Of a DNA stretch of 64,000 nt, positions 54,850 through 63,424 are shown one piece after another. The notes under the pieces were generated by a model. It did no database searches and was not told where the DNA came from. It saw nothing but the letters and a program-made list of their open reading frames with translations. The translations under genes and the position numbers were made by a program. The DNA lies in NCBI GenBank assembly GCA_028285205.1, contig JANQQA010000371.1, forward strand, positions 17,021 through 81,020, given 5' to 3'. Each line of letters opens with the position of its first letter. Position 1 is the stretch's first letter. The DNA comes from Bythopirellula sp. Lineage in GTDB: Bacteria; Planctomycetota; Planctomycetia; Pirellulales; Lacipirellulaceae.

Positions 54850-55470
54850 TTATGTATCTTGAGAAAGTTCCCATTCGAGAGTGTCTACGTGCGACAACTT
54901 ATCCCGCACCCGTGCCACAACACGACACTTATTGGCATACACGGCACCGACGGTCAAACCCAATGAATCAGCGACCTGCTGGGGCGTTTGCCCCTCGACC
55001 GCCGTCATCCAAAACGACCGCCACGTCGAGTCGAGCACTTCAGGGCGAACCTCCTCAGCCGCCCAATGGAACATAGCGCGGCGGTATTCCAACTGAAAGG
55101 CGGTAGCTTCTTTGTCGTCGGTGGTCGGCAACTCAGCCAGCAATTCGCCGACGCGGGAGTCACCACTCGCGACGGCTTGCTTTCGTCGACGGCGCAGGGT
55201 GTCGATTGCAACGTTGCGTGCAACGCGAAATAGCCACGCACGCAGGCTGCCGCGCGAGTCTTCGCAGTCCCACGTGTCGACGCGATTGTGAACGGCTGCC
55301 AACACCTCTTGCGTCGCGTCCCAGGCATCGGCTTCCTGCAGGCCTTTCGATCGACAATAGCGAAAAATTGCCAGTTCGTAGATCGAAATAAACTCGCGCC
55401 AGGCGTCGTTCTCCTGCCGTTTCAGCCTCAACAGCAGGCTTTGTCGCGTTTTGAGCAGTTCGTCTGACAT
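54850..55470 (-). CDS. ECF-type RNA polymerase sigma factor
   Basis: About 206 residues. Region 2 (FISIYELAIFRYCRSKGLQEADAWDATQEVL, shown in parts, and LRAWLFRVARNVAIDTLRRRRK) and region 4 (FWMTAVEGQTPQQVADSLGLTVGAVYANKCRVVARVRDKL, in parts) are clear. Planctomycetes have ECF groups encoded next to Ser/Thr kinases and this pair fits. ATG 55470 (MSDELLKTRQS) was chosen over an upstream in-frame GTG at 55518. It is probably co-transcribed with the kinase gene. Confidence 0.9.
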   Translation of the reverse strand: MSDELLKTRQSLLLRLKRQENDAWREFISIYELAIFRYCRSKGLQEADAWDATQEVLAAVHNRVDTWDCEDSRGSLRAWLFRVARNVAIDTLRRRRKQAVASGDSRVGELLAELPTTDDKEATAFQLEYRRAMFHWAAEEVRPEVLDSTWRSFWMTAVEGQTPQQVADSLGLTVGAVYANKCRVVARVRDKLSHVDTLEWELSQDT

Positions 55471-55674
55471 GGCGTGGTTCCCGATCCAACTGGGCGGTCT
55501 TATTGTAACTCGCACCAACGCACTACTTCTGACACGAAAATTGAAAAGTTCTCCTTAGAGTAGAACAGATAGCAATTGTGCCAAATCTGCACCGAAAGGC
55601 GCAGGCGAAGAGGCCTCGTATACGCACGGCGTACGAGCCGATCTATAGAGACTTAAGTGTGCTGCGTGCCTAGA

Positions 55675-56817
55675 TTAGGCCAGGGATTTCGACAGCACCT
55701 GCCAGTGTTCGTCGCGCAGTGCGCCTTCATCGAAGAGCGAGATGCCGCTGCCACCGCCGTCTTTGGCGATTCGAATCGCGGTTTCCAGCTCCGCGGGTGG
55801 AATCGCCGAGACGAATAAGCCCGCATAGATCGGACTGGGGCTCACCAGCCGTCCGAGCGCCTTGCGCGTCTCTTCGCCGATCCAAGTGAGGTCTTCGTTG
55901 TAGAACGAGTGGTACAGCATGGGAAGATAGGCATCCAATTCCCATGTGTGCCAAGCTTGACGCACAAATTTCCAGTTCGGAAATACCGCGGCTGTGACGA
56001 ACTTGTCGTGCTCCCGGGCCTTCGGCGCCAGATGTCCTTTGACCATGCCTGACACGCTGTCGTAGCGGAACTGCCGCCATTGTTCGTCGGCTGACGGGTC
56101 TTCCAAATCTTTTAGTGGGTCGATGCCGGTCTCGTCTTTAAACTCCTTGCGACAGTTCTCGCAGTAACAGTAGTCGTACTCTGGATACTCCCGGTCTTGC
56201 ACGATGTTGTACTTTGCCCACAGTCCTTTGGCCAAAATGACATCTGGCAAACGGACGTAATCGAGGTGTACTCCGTCCAAGTCGTCAATGGCCGCCAACG
56301 CGGCGACATTTCCCCGGATGAACTCGCGAACCTCGGGGAGTCTCGGACACAAGAATTTGTAGTAGTTGACGTAGGCGGGCTTTGTGTTGGCCGGCTCCCC
56401 CTTGCCGTTGACTGCGTACCAATCGCCATGCTGCTTAACGATCCGTGGATTGTTGCACGGCACCGTCCACATCCAGGCGTGGACTTGTACGCCTTCGGAG
56501 TGCGCGATCGGAATGATCCGCTCAAGCAGGTTGGCTCGCGTCTCAACGAGCGGATTGGGATGCTCAAAAAAAGCCGTACTGCCGTTGTAGACCTCGGGCA
56601 GGACGCCATCGATTCCAGTTGCTTTGAGCTTCGCGAACAGCCGCTTCCAATCATCGTCAGGACGTCGGGGACTGGGACGCATCCATAGCCAATTCTTCGG
56701 CAAGCTGCGAGCGGATTCCGAGGCGTTTGCATCCGCGGCATGAATTGCGGGAAGTCCTAGGACGCTCGATGCAGCGACCGCCACTCCGGATTTGACGACT
56801 GCCCGGCGGGTTACCAT
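55675..56817 (-). CDS. Tat-exported glycosyl-hydrolase-like family 10 (GHL10) protein
   Basis: About 380 residues. A twin-arginine signal (MVTRRAVVKSGVAVAASSVLG) ends near AIHAA. The TIM-barrel domain has WLWMRPSPRRPDDDWKRLFA, GVLPEVYNGSTAF, VQVHAWMWTVPCNN, DLDGVHLDYVRLPD and a CENC segment. GHL10 proteins act on, or are presumed to act on, polysaccharides; HLDYVR is the conserved strand that carries a catalytic Asp. The C-terminal FDEGAL is also typical. GAGGG precedes ATG 56817; a further in-frame ATG at 56841 would break the Tat signal position. Confidence 0.85.
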   Translation of the reverse strand: MVTRRAVVKSGVAVAASSVLGLPAIHAADANASESARSLPKNWLWMRPSPRRPDDDWKRLFAKLKATGIDGVLPEVYNGSTAFFEHPNPLVETRANLLERIIPIAHSEGVQVHAWMWTVPCNNPRIVKQHGDWYAVNGKGEPANTKPAYVNYYKFLCPRLPEVREFIRGNVAALAAIDDLDGVHLDYVRLPDVILAKGLWAKYNIVQDREYPEYDYCYCENCRKEFKDETGIDPLKDLEDPSADEQWRQFRYDSVSGMVKGHLAPKAREHDKFVTAAVFPNWKFVRQAWHTWELDAYLPMLYHSFYNEDLTWIGEETRKALGRLVSPSPIYAGLFVSAIPPAELETAIRIAKDGGGSGISLFDEGALRDEHWQVLSKSLA

Positions 56818-57397
56818 TGCGGGTCCCTCGAGATGGTGCATGCTAAAACCCTAGCTTCAATGTTGGAATCGATTCAAATTCTGCCGTCCGCCCGACGTGA
56901 ACAGATCGCAATGAGATGCGATGCCGTTCGAAATCCAGGTACCGATCCTCAACAACAAGTGACGAATTGATCACGGTAATCATCAACACTTCTGTGCTTA
57001 ACCTACGGTATCGCGTGCTCACTGTGCGGATGGACGGCTGTGATTAGGTCGCAATGCCAGTGGTCTAGCATCCGAAATGATGATGACAAGGTGGATTGTA
57101 TGCAAGGCAGGCAAGGCCCGACTGATGCGCCAAGCTACCGGCCGTCTCGGTGCGAGCGATCAAAGTTCCAGGTGTTAGTAGCTCTGCCTCAATCCCCGCC
57201 GTTCGGAGATGCGTTAATGAAGCCTTCGGCGCCAGCCCGCCAGGAAGGCTTGGATGCCCAGTCAAATTTGACAAGGACTATCGCTCTCGATAAGGTATCC
57301 AAAGAGTTCAACCCTGCCTTCTGGGAGTTGAACGGGTTGGCTACGCGTATTGCTCGCGTTCGTCACGCCTCACCTTTTTCGATTGGAGAGTAATCGT
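56818..57397. other. Intergenic gap between divergent genes
   Basis: This 580-base gap lies between the GHL10 gene and a DUF1559 gene and should contain both promoters. I see no credible gene, repeat or terminator. Confidence 0.4.
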
Positions 57398-58384
57398 ATG
57401 CGTCGTCGCGGTTTTACTCTTGTTGAGCTTCTTGTTGTGATTGCCATCATCGGTGTGCTGGTCGCGTTGCTGCTGCCGGCCGTCCAAGCCGCGCGTGAGG
57501 CGGCTCGCCGAAGTGCCTGCTTGAACAACATGAAGCAAATCGCGTTAGCACTTCACAACTACGAGTCGACGAACGAACGTCTCCCGAATGGATCGAGTTA
57601 TACGAGTGCCGCAGGTCCGCACACGACCTGGGCTGCGGAGGTTCTTCCGTTCATGGAACTGCAAACGGTTTTCGATCGGTTCGACTTCACGAGAAAAATG
57701 TCGGATCGCCGGTCGGTCAACGAGCAGGCGGCCGCCGAAACGGCAATTCCTGTCTACACGTGCCCTAGCGACGAACGCGCCAACGAGCCCATCCTCCTGG
57801 AAGGACGCGGTGAATCAAGTCTCGTAGCTGGTGGCGGCAGTAACAATCCTGCCCAAGCCCAGGGACTGTGGTACACGGGTTCGATTGGACCAACTTCACC
57901 AGATGGCTGTGATTCCTTCTGTCCGGAAGGGCGTCCCTCATATTGTTGTCGAGGGTGCAGTTTCGGTACCTGGCCAGTTTCGGGTGAGAATGAGACCTGC
58001 GATTTTAGTAGAGGCCCCGGCGACAGTTCGGTGGGAATGTTCTCGCGATTCCCCATCGGGTACGAGTTTGCCGAGGTCACCGATGGGCTGTCCAACACAC
58101 TCATGATCGGCGAGACATTGCCTTATCATTGCATCTGGAACTGTGTGTTCTGCCCGAACTTTCCTCTTTCCAGTACTTCGGTACCCATGAATCACATGGA
58201 AAGCGATAGCGGCACCCGTGACGGAACTTGGAGACGAGTTTGCGGCTTCAAGAGCTCGCATCCTGGCGGTGCACAATTCGCTATGGGCGATGCAAGTGTG
58301 CGTTTTCTCACCGAGACGATGGACTATCGCTTGTTCAACGAACTTGGCACCCGGGCCGATCAGGAGCCGGTAGATTTGCCCTAA
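57398..58384 (+). CDS. DUF1559 pseudopilin-like protein
   Basis: About 328 residues. It starts MRRRGFTLVELLVVIAIIG, so the prepilin leader is only five residues before the peptidase site. AREAARRSACLNNMKQI and ALALHNYESTNERLPNGS are standard for the family. The C-terminal motif is HPGGAQFAMGDAS, where DG has become DA. An extra Cys-rich insert (about 185-210; CDSFCPEG, CCRGCSFG) is unusual. TTGGAGAG precedes ATG 57398. It is followed 47 bases later by a lipoprotein gene, a common pairing. Confidence 0.88.
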   Translation: MRRRGFTLVELLVVIAIIGVLVALLLPAVQAAREAARRSACLNNMKQIALALHNYESTNERLPNGSSYTSAAGPHTTWAAEVLPFMELQTVFDRFDFTRKMSDRRSVNEQAAAETAIPVYTCPSDERANEPILLEGRGESSLVAGGGSNNPAQAQGLWYTGSIGPTSPDGCDSFCPEGRPSYCCRGCSFGTWPVSGENETCDFSRGPGDSSVGMFSRFPIGYEFAEVTDGLSNTLMIGETLPYHCIWNCVFCPNFPLSSTSVPMNHMESDSGTRDGTWRRVCGFKSSHPGGAQFAMGDASVRFLTETMDYRLFNELGTRADQEPVDLP

Positions 58385-58431
58385 CTCGCCTGATAGCTGA
58401 ATTAGTCAGTTGGCCAAGGTGGAACACACGA

Positions 58432-58860
58432 ATGGTGCGACGGAGTCCACGCCCAATTTGCCTGCTGTTGCTGATCTTGAGCGGCTGCGGAGATTCGCTT
58501 GAGATCGTCCCTGTTGAAGGTCGCGCCACACTTGATGGCGGTGATTGGGGGCGCGCCGGCATGATCTATTTCGCTCCGTTGGAGCCAGCGCCGGGATTTC
58601 CGAGAATGCCGGGGATGGGCGACGTGAACAAGGATGGTTCGTACTTCGTGACGACGCAGCCAGACCGGGTGGGCCTGGTGCCAGGCAAATACCGAGTGAG
58701 CGTCGAGATTTGGGAGGTTCCCCCCACAATGGGCGGCCCTCCGGCCAAGAGTTACGTGCCAAAAAAATACCGCGCCGCCGCGACAAGCGGCATTGAACTT
58801 GAAGTGCCGGCAAATGCTACCGAGGCGATTGAGTTTAACTTCGATATCCCGTCTTCATAG
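58432..58860 (+). CDS. Small lipoprotein of the DUF1559-associated type
   Basis: About 142 residues. The signal peptide ends in a lipobox (LLILSGC), so Cys at about 18 should be lipidated. The mature part begins with VPVEGRATLDGGDWGRAGMIYFAPLEPAPG and has a carboxypeptidase-regulatory-like or transthyretin-like beta sandwich (VPGKYRVSVEIWEVPP). Such proteins usually follow DUF1559 genes in planctomycetes; function unknown. ATG 58432 is chosen since it starts the signal peptide; the open frame extends upstream into the DUF1559 gene. Confidence 0.8.
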   Translation: MVRRSPRPICLLLLILSGCGDSLEIVPVEGRATLDGGDWGRAGMIYFAPLEPAPGFPRMPGMGDVNKDGSYFVTTQPDRVGLVPGKYRVSVEIWEVPPTMGGPPAKSYVPKKYRAAATSGIELEVPANATEAIEFNFDIPSS

Positions 58861-59247
58861 TGTTTGGATCTCGGGCCTTGCTGGTTCGCGGTGTTGTAGC
58901 GATTCTGCAGTGCCTAGTACACCGCCACACGGGACGCCGACGCCCGGGACAGCGAGTAGCGGGACAGTCGTGCGGCACTCAAGTACGCACACCGCCGCTA
59001 TTTCGTCGATTCCGACGAAGCAAGCATGTCAAGCTATACCTGCTTGGTGCGTGCTACTATAATCGGGACACGAGTAGCAGGATCGTTCGATTACCACAGC
59101 GATTCGATGAGGGCGGGTACCGACCCTTTTTTCCGGTTGTGTGTGCACTCTGGCACCTGTCCACGAGTGCGAAATACCTAGCCGCCACCGATTTCGACGC
59201 TGCTCACCTAAGCAGGCTTTGAGGCCGTAGTTTACGTTGAGGTGACG
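58861..59247. other. Intergenic gap before the LacI-type regulator
   Basis: This 387-base gap has no gene that I can support. GAGGTG just before ATG 59248 is the ribosome binding site of the regulator. Confidence 0.4.
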
Positions 59248-60324
59248 ATGCCGTCTTCCAATCCTAAAGTTCCGCGATTAATCGATGTTGCTAAAGCGGC
59301 TGACGTCTCGCTAGCGACCGCTTCTCGTGTTCTCAATGGGGATTCGGATAGCTTTGGGACGAAGACGCAGGAAAAGGTGCGCAAGGCTGCAAGCGACCTC
59401 GGTTGGCGACGGAATCTGCTGGTCGACAGTATCCAGAAAGGCCGTACCAAGACAGTGGGCGTGATGATCCCGCCGCACGACAGCTTTTGGAATGGTGTCT
59501 TGGCTGGCATCCACATGGAACTGGCAACAGCAGACTACCTGCCGATTACGATCTGGACCGGCGACTGCCGCGAATACCCAGAGTTCGGCAAGAACAATGA
59601 CAAAGACGCGGTGGCTTTGATCAATCGGCTCCTGGACCGTCGGGTGGATGGCATCATCCTCTGGCCAAGTTTTGCCGTCGCGTATTACGAACACTACCGA
59701 GCGCTCATGGATCGGCGCATTCCGGTCGTGGTGATCGATCACAAGTTGTCAGATGAGGACATCGCTGATTCCATCGAGACCGACGAAGAGCAGGGCACTC
59801 GGTTGGTTGCTGAGCATCTGTTGAGCTTGGGTCACCGGGAAATTGCGTGTTTCTCCGCCCGCGAAGTGGATTGGCAATCGTGGTCGATTCGCAGAAGGTC
59901 ACTCTTCGAGCGCGCGGTACAGGAACTGTCGGGAACTGAGGTCGTCAGCTACAAGACCAACGCCAAGGGAGATAACGCGATGGAAGTGGCAACCGAGATT
60001 CTGTCGGCCACACCGAGGCATACGGCAGTTTTCGCGGTCACCGACCACATGGCTAGGTTTCTTTACCGCGCTGCCAGGCAGCTTGGCTTGAAAATCCCCG
60101 AAGACGTTTCGATCGTGGGTTACGCCGACCTGGAATTCAACGAAGACTTGTCGCCTTCGCTCACGTCGGTCCGTCAGAATCCCAAAAAGATCGGTCAATT
60201 GGCCGCAAAATCGGTGCTCGACCGGCTGTCGGACAAGAGCGAGTCTGCCGCACCGGCAAAAGTACGTCGCGTATCCACCGAGCTGATCAGTCGGGAATCT
60301 ACGGCCACTTGCCCGGTGAGTTAG
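59248..60324 (+). CDS. LacI-family transcriptional regulator
   Basis: About 358 residues. The N-terminal helix-turn-helix (PRLIDVAKAADVSLATASRVLNG) and hinge are followed by a periplasmic-binding-protein-like ligand domain (TVGVMIPPHDSFWNGVLAGI, PVVVIDHKL, VSIVGYADLEF, LTSVRQNPKKIGQLAA). Most members bind a sugar and repress transport or degradation genes. Likely targets are the genes that follow on the same strand. ATG 59248 has GAGGTG in front; a GTG at 59242 is an alternative. Confidence 0.9.
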   Translation: MPSSNPKVPRLIDVAKAADVSLATASRVLNGDSDSFGTKTQEKVRKAASDLGWRRNLLVDSIQKGRTKTVGVMIPPHDSFWNGVLAGIHMELATADYLPITIWTGDCREYPEFGKNNDKDAVALINRLLDRRVDGIILWPSFAVAYYEHYRALMDRRIPVVVIDHKLSDEDIADSIETDEEQGTRLVAEHLLSLGHREIACFSAREVDWQSWSIRRRSLFERAVQELSGTEVVSYKTNAKGDNAMEVATEILSATPRHTAVFAVTDHMARFLYRAARQLGLKIPEDVSIVGYADLEFNEDLSPSLTSVRQNPKKIGQLAAKSVLDRLSDKSESAAPAKVRRVSTELISRESTATCPVS

Positions 60325-60348
60325 CAGAATTGTTGTCCAGATCACCAG

Positions 60349-60369
60349 TTCTGGCGGGGGGTGCCAGAA
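60349..60369 (+). terminator. Possible hairpin after the LacI-type gene
   Basis: TTCTGGC (60349-60355) pairs fully with GCCAGAA (60363-60369) around a G-rich loop. No T-run follows, so it is at best a weak or factor-dependent terminator. Confidence 0.35.
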
Positions 60370-60478
60370 TGTTCGCAGCACAACGAAATGTCCACATTCC
60401 TGGGTAAGACAAAAACGTGTGGTGTGACACAAAATCTTAAAATTTTGTTTGCAATAATGGTTGTTCTTGTTAAACTGA

Positions 60479-60515
60479 CAGGACTGGCACGCTCCTTAAA
60501 GTATTTTAAGTCCTG
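60479..60515. repeat. Two overlapping inverted repeats
   Basis: CAGGACT (60479-60485) pairs with AGTCCTG (60509-60515). Inside, CTTAAA (60495-60500) pairs with TTTAAG (60505-60510). The two stems share bases 60509-60510 and so compete if transcribed; as DNA they could be an operator. Confidence 0.5.
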
Positions 60516-60707
60516 CATAATGGGCTCCTCTTCGAAGTAATCGCAGGGTCTAGTTGCCTAGTTAAAATTTTGTTAATTCCTCGGAGCTAGTCTCTTGGGG
60601 GCTAGCATCACGAGGCAATCGTCTGATGTCTAGCCGGAAACTGTGCCGCGTAAATGCGGCGTTCGGAACACGCGATTTTTGACTGCCAATCTTCGTCGGA
60701 GGTAAAA

Positions 60708-61835
60708 ATGAAACGGAATCAAAACGTGGCAAACAGCACAAGGTTCGGTAAGAGAGCATCATCGGCTCACTCGGCTTTCACGCTAGTAGAACTTCTAGTC
60801 GTGATTGCAATCATCGGTGTGTTGGTAGCGCTATTGCTCCCTGCTGTGCAGGCAGCCCGGGAATCTGCGCGGCGTACCACGTGTTTGAACCAGATGCGGC
60901 AGATGATGATCGCGATGCACAATCATGAGAGTGCTCGCAAGTTCTTCCCTTCCGGTGGGATTATGCCGTGGCCGTTGATCGAAGACTACCAAGCTGGAGG
61001 CAAGCCGTTCGCCGCACCCAAGCAGGGACTGAGTTGGGCATTCCAGATTTTGCCGTACTTGGAGCAGGGCGCTGTGCACAACCTCGCGACCACGCAACAA
61101 GTATCGGAGACCCCGATTGCACTGTATTTTTGCCCGTCACGTAGGCCTCCGACTCAGAACCCGAATAATAACCGATGGTTGATGGACTATGCCGCGCTGA
61201 TCGGTGCACCGACCCCTGGGCAGGAAGATGAGTACGGTTGGGCATTTGCTCGCGTCCCAGTAGCTGATTATCCGCAGCGAATGGCTGACGGTGAAATGTG
61301 TTTCCAGGAAGCTATGTGGGGCGGGACTCGTCATTTCCTCGCTCCAGGCGACGTCTTTGATCCTTCCAGAAGTGGCCGCTTGCCGCTGTACCCGACGCAG
61401 GGAGTGATTAGAAGAAGTAGTTACTTCGTAACACCGCAGACCGGCCTAAACGGCAATCCAGAAGTCTCCAATCTCGGTCTGCCTGGACCTACAAAATTTC
61501 GCAACATCACCGATGGCACCAGCAACACGATCGTGTTAGCAGAGAAATATGTTCCCGCCGCCAGACATGATTCTTCGGGGACGGATGACGACGCGGGTTG
61601 GTCGGATGGCTGGGACTACGATACGCTGCGACTGGCGTCATGCAGACCAGTGCATGATTCAACGATTGTAACGGGCGTGTCCCCAGTCCTTGCTGGGTCG
61701 TCTCATCCTGCCGTGTTCATCGTCGGGTTCGCGGACGCGTCGATGCAAGCGGTCAACTACGATGTCGATTTGCTCATGCTCAACCGCATGGCCAACATGT
61801 CGGACGGAGAGGTGGTCGACAAGGGGACTCTGTAG
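60708..61835 (+). CDS. DUF1559 pseudopilin-like protein
   Basis: About 375 residues. A basic leader precedes AFTLVELLVVIAIIGVLVAL and ARESARRTTCLNQMRQMMIAMHNHES. The C-terminal motif reads HPAVFIVGFADAS, again with DA in place of DG. GGAGG six bases before ATG 60708 decides the start. It lies between a LacI-type regulator and a CBM9-like surface protein. Confidence 0.88.
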   Translation: MKRNQNVANSTRFGKRASSAHSAFTLVELLVVIAIIGVLVALLLPAVQAARESARRTTCLNQMRQMMIAMHNHESARKFFPSGGIMPWPLIEDYQAGGKPFAAPKQGLSWAFQILPYLEQGAVHNLATTQQVSETPIALYFCPSRRPPTQNPNNNRWLMDYAALIGAPTPGQEDEYGWAFARVPVADYPQRMADGEMCFQEAMWGGTRHFLAPGDVFDPSRSGRLPLYPTQGVIRRSSYFVTPQTGLNGNPEVSNLGLPGPTKFRNITDGTSNTIVLAEKYVPAARHDSSGTDDDAGWSDGWDYDTLRLASCRPVHDSTIVTGVSPVLAGSSHPAVFIVGFADASMQAVNYDVDLLMLNRMANMSDGEVVDKGTL

Positions 61836-61861
61836 TTTTTTGAGACTCTGTGGTTTTTTGA
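61826..61861. repeat. 18-base tandem duplication over a stop codon
   Basis: GACTCTGTAGTTTTTTGA (61826-61843) is followed at once by GACTCTGTGGTTTTTTGA (61844-61861), one mismatch. The first copy includes the TAG stop of the DUF1559 gene. Confidence 0.75.
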
Positions 61862-61862
61862 A

Positions 61863-61886
61863 AATTTGTTTGACAATTTGTTAGAC
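61863..61886. repeat. 12-base tandem duplication
   Basis: AATTTGTTTGAC (61863-61874) and AATTTGTTAGAC (61875-61886) are adjacent with one mismatch, directly after the previous duplication. Confidence 0.7.
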
Positions 61887-61973
61887 AAGCTAATTCCGCC
61901 GTTGTTAAGATGATTCTTGTCGAAAGTTCGGGGGAACTAAGACGGGACAGTAGAGAAGAGAACTGAGAAGAAG

Positions 61974-62002
61974 CTTTTCAGAAGAAAAGACGTCGACTTT
62001 TC
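61974..62002 (+). promoter_or_regulatory. Competing hairpins in the leader of the CBM9-like gene
   Basis: GAAAAG (61984-61989) can pair with CTTTTC on its left (61974-61979, loop AGAA) or on its right (61997-62002, loop ACGTCGA). Both end before the ribosome binding site GAGGGAG. An attenuation-like switch is possible but the stems are only six pairs. Confidence 0.35.
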
Positions 62003-62033
62003 TGATAGTACTTTTAATGAGGGAGAACATCTG

Positions 62034-63212
62034 ATGTTAGTGAATCTAGGTACTTGCTACCGCAACCTTCCTGCCCTAGTGGCACTAGGGCTGTTTACTT
62101 GCCTATCGGCAAGTGCTGATGCCCAAGAAATTCGCAACTACAATGCGAACTTCACCACCAACACGATCGTGGCTGACGGTGTGATCAGTCCTGGGGAATG
62201 GGACGGGGCTGACAGCTCTGCTGGCGATTGGCGCGAATTGCGTAATGACTTTTCCGACGTTGATACCGACAACAATCGCTTCCAGATTTTGTGGGATGCC
62301 GAGAACCTATACATTCTTTACGAAACCGATTACGACATCGCTGGTGGTTGGTTGAGCAACTTGGGCGGCACGCGGCCTGACGTTCTGTTCGCTGAGGAAA
62401 ACCTCAACCTGTATATCGACCCGAACCGTGACGGTGACCTGAACACCGACAACGACGGCAACCCAATCGATCCCTCCGCAGCCAGCAACCAAAACGTTGA
62501 CGGTTATCAGTTCGCATTCAACCAGTATGAAGGTCTGGCCATCTCCACGGCTGCTGACTTCCAAGGCGTTGGTTTCTTCACGGAAGCTCACGTGAACTCA
62601 CCGTTTGGTGACCAAGGTCAGTGGAACAATGGCGACCCTGCCGTTAGCGGTGGCGGCATCTTCCACAGTGATGGAATCACCGTCGCACAGAACTACACGA
62701 ACTCCGGTGGTAATGGAGCTGGTGGTCTTGCTGAGATCGTCATCCCATTCTCGGACTTGGATGCCCTAGAAGACGTACCCCGCGGTGCTGGAAATGCTGA
62801 TGTCGATGCCGATGCCGACGTCGACGGAACTGACTACCTGATCGCTCAGGTTGACGGCAACACGGTTGTCGATCCGGCTGAAGGTCCAGAAGCTGCAGTT
62901 GCACGTTGGTTGGGTCAGTATCCTCGCCCTGACTCGTTCGAGTCCGGCTTGAACGCTACCGATGGTGGCGATCGCACTGGTCCCGAGAACGGCGAAGTTT
63001 GGGGATTCAACATGTCCATGATCACACGTGAGAATCCCGGCAACTTCCTGCCGATCTGGAACTGGCATTCGAGTGGTAGTTTTGCATCGTGGCCGCATGG
63101 TACGCTGACATTCGTCACTCCTGCGGTTTCTGCTGGCTCGGTCCCAGAACCAGGATGTGCAATGCTGGCTGCTAGTGCTCTTCTGATTTCGTTCGCAAGA
63201 CGACGTCGCTAG
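62034..63212 (+). CDS. Secreted CBM9/DOMON-like protein with half-dockerin insert and PEP-CTERM signal
   Basis: 392 residues. A signal peptide (ALGLFTCLSASADAQ) is followed by a CBM9/DOMON-like domain: IVADGVISPGEWDGADSS, FQILWDAENLYILYETDYD, NLNLYIDPNRDGDLNTDNDG, GLAEIVIPFSDLDAL. At about 255-275 a single EF-hand-like dockerin half (DVDADADVDGTDYLIAQ) interrupts the domain, before GEVWGFNMSMITRE resumes it. The C-terminus is a PEP-CTERM signal (SVPEPGCAML ... ARRRR). It is probably a surface carbohydrate-binding protein. GAGGGAG precedes the ATG. Confidence 0.82.
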   Translation: MLVNLGTCYRNLPALVALGLFTCLSASADAQEIRNYNANFTTNTIVADGVISPGEWDGADSSAGDWRELRNDFSDVDTDNNRFQILWDAENLYILYETDYDIAGGWLSNLGGTRPDVLFAEENLNLYIDPNRDGDLNTDNDGNPIDPSAASNQNVDGYQFAFNQYEGLAISTAADFQGVGFFTEAHVNSPFGDQGQWNNGDPAVSGGGIFHSDGITVAQNYTNSGGNGAGGLAEIVIPFSDLDALEDVPRGAGNADVDADADVDGTDYLIAQVDGNTVVDPAEGPEAAVARWLGQYPRPDSFESGLNATDGGDRTGPENGEVWGFNMSMITRENPGNFLPIWNWHSSGSFASWPHGTLTFVTPAVSAGSVPEPGCAMLAASALLISFARRRR

Positions 63213-63284
63213 GATCTGCACGCCAACTCAATAGGATCTCGGTGGGTTGGTGGGGGGCAGCCACCGATTCATTCGAGGCATAGT

Positions 63285-63337
63285 CACCAAGCGAGGCGAA
63301 TCCGCTACTGGATACGTCTCGCTTGGTGTATTTTATT
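63285..63337 (+). terminator. Rho-independent terminator
   Basis: CACCAAGCGAGGCG (63285-63298) pairs with CGTCTCGCTTGGTG (63315-63328), 14 pairs with one G-U, around a 16-base loop, followed by TATTTTATT. It ends the CBM9-like gene. Confidence 0.8.
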
Positions 63338-63424
63338 GATGCAGGTTATTCCAAACCTATCGGTGAATCGCTAACTCCGTTCGATGTGGTCGCCGCAATG
63401 TTGTGGCCACATGTCAGAGGGTGA

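Larger units (their letters stand above)
60325..60707. other. AT-rich regulatory gap upstream of a DUF1559 gene
   Basis: This 383-base gap holds a hairpin after the regulator stop (60349-60369), overlapping inverted repeats (60479-60515) and two copies of TTAAAATTTTGTT (60437-60449 and 60562-60574). GGAGG lies before ATG 60708. Confidence 0.5.
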
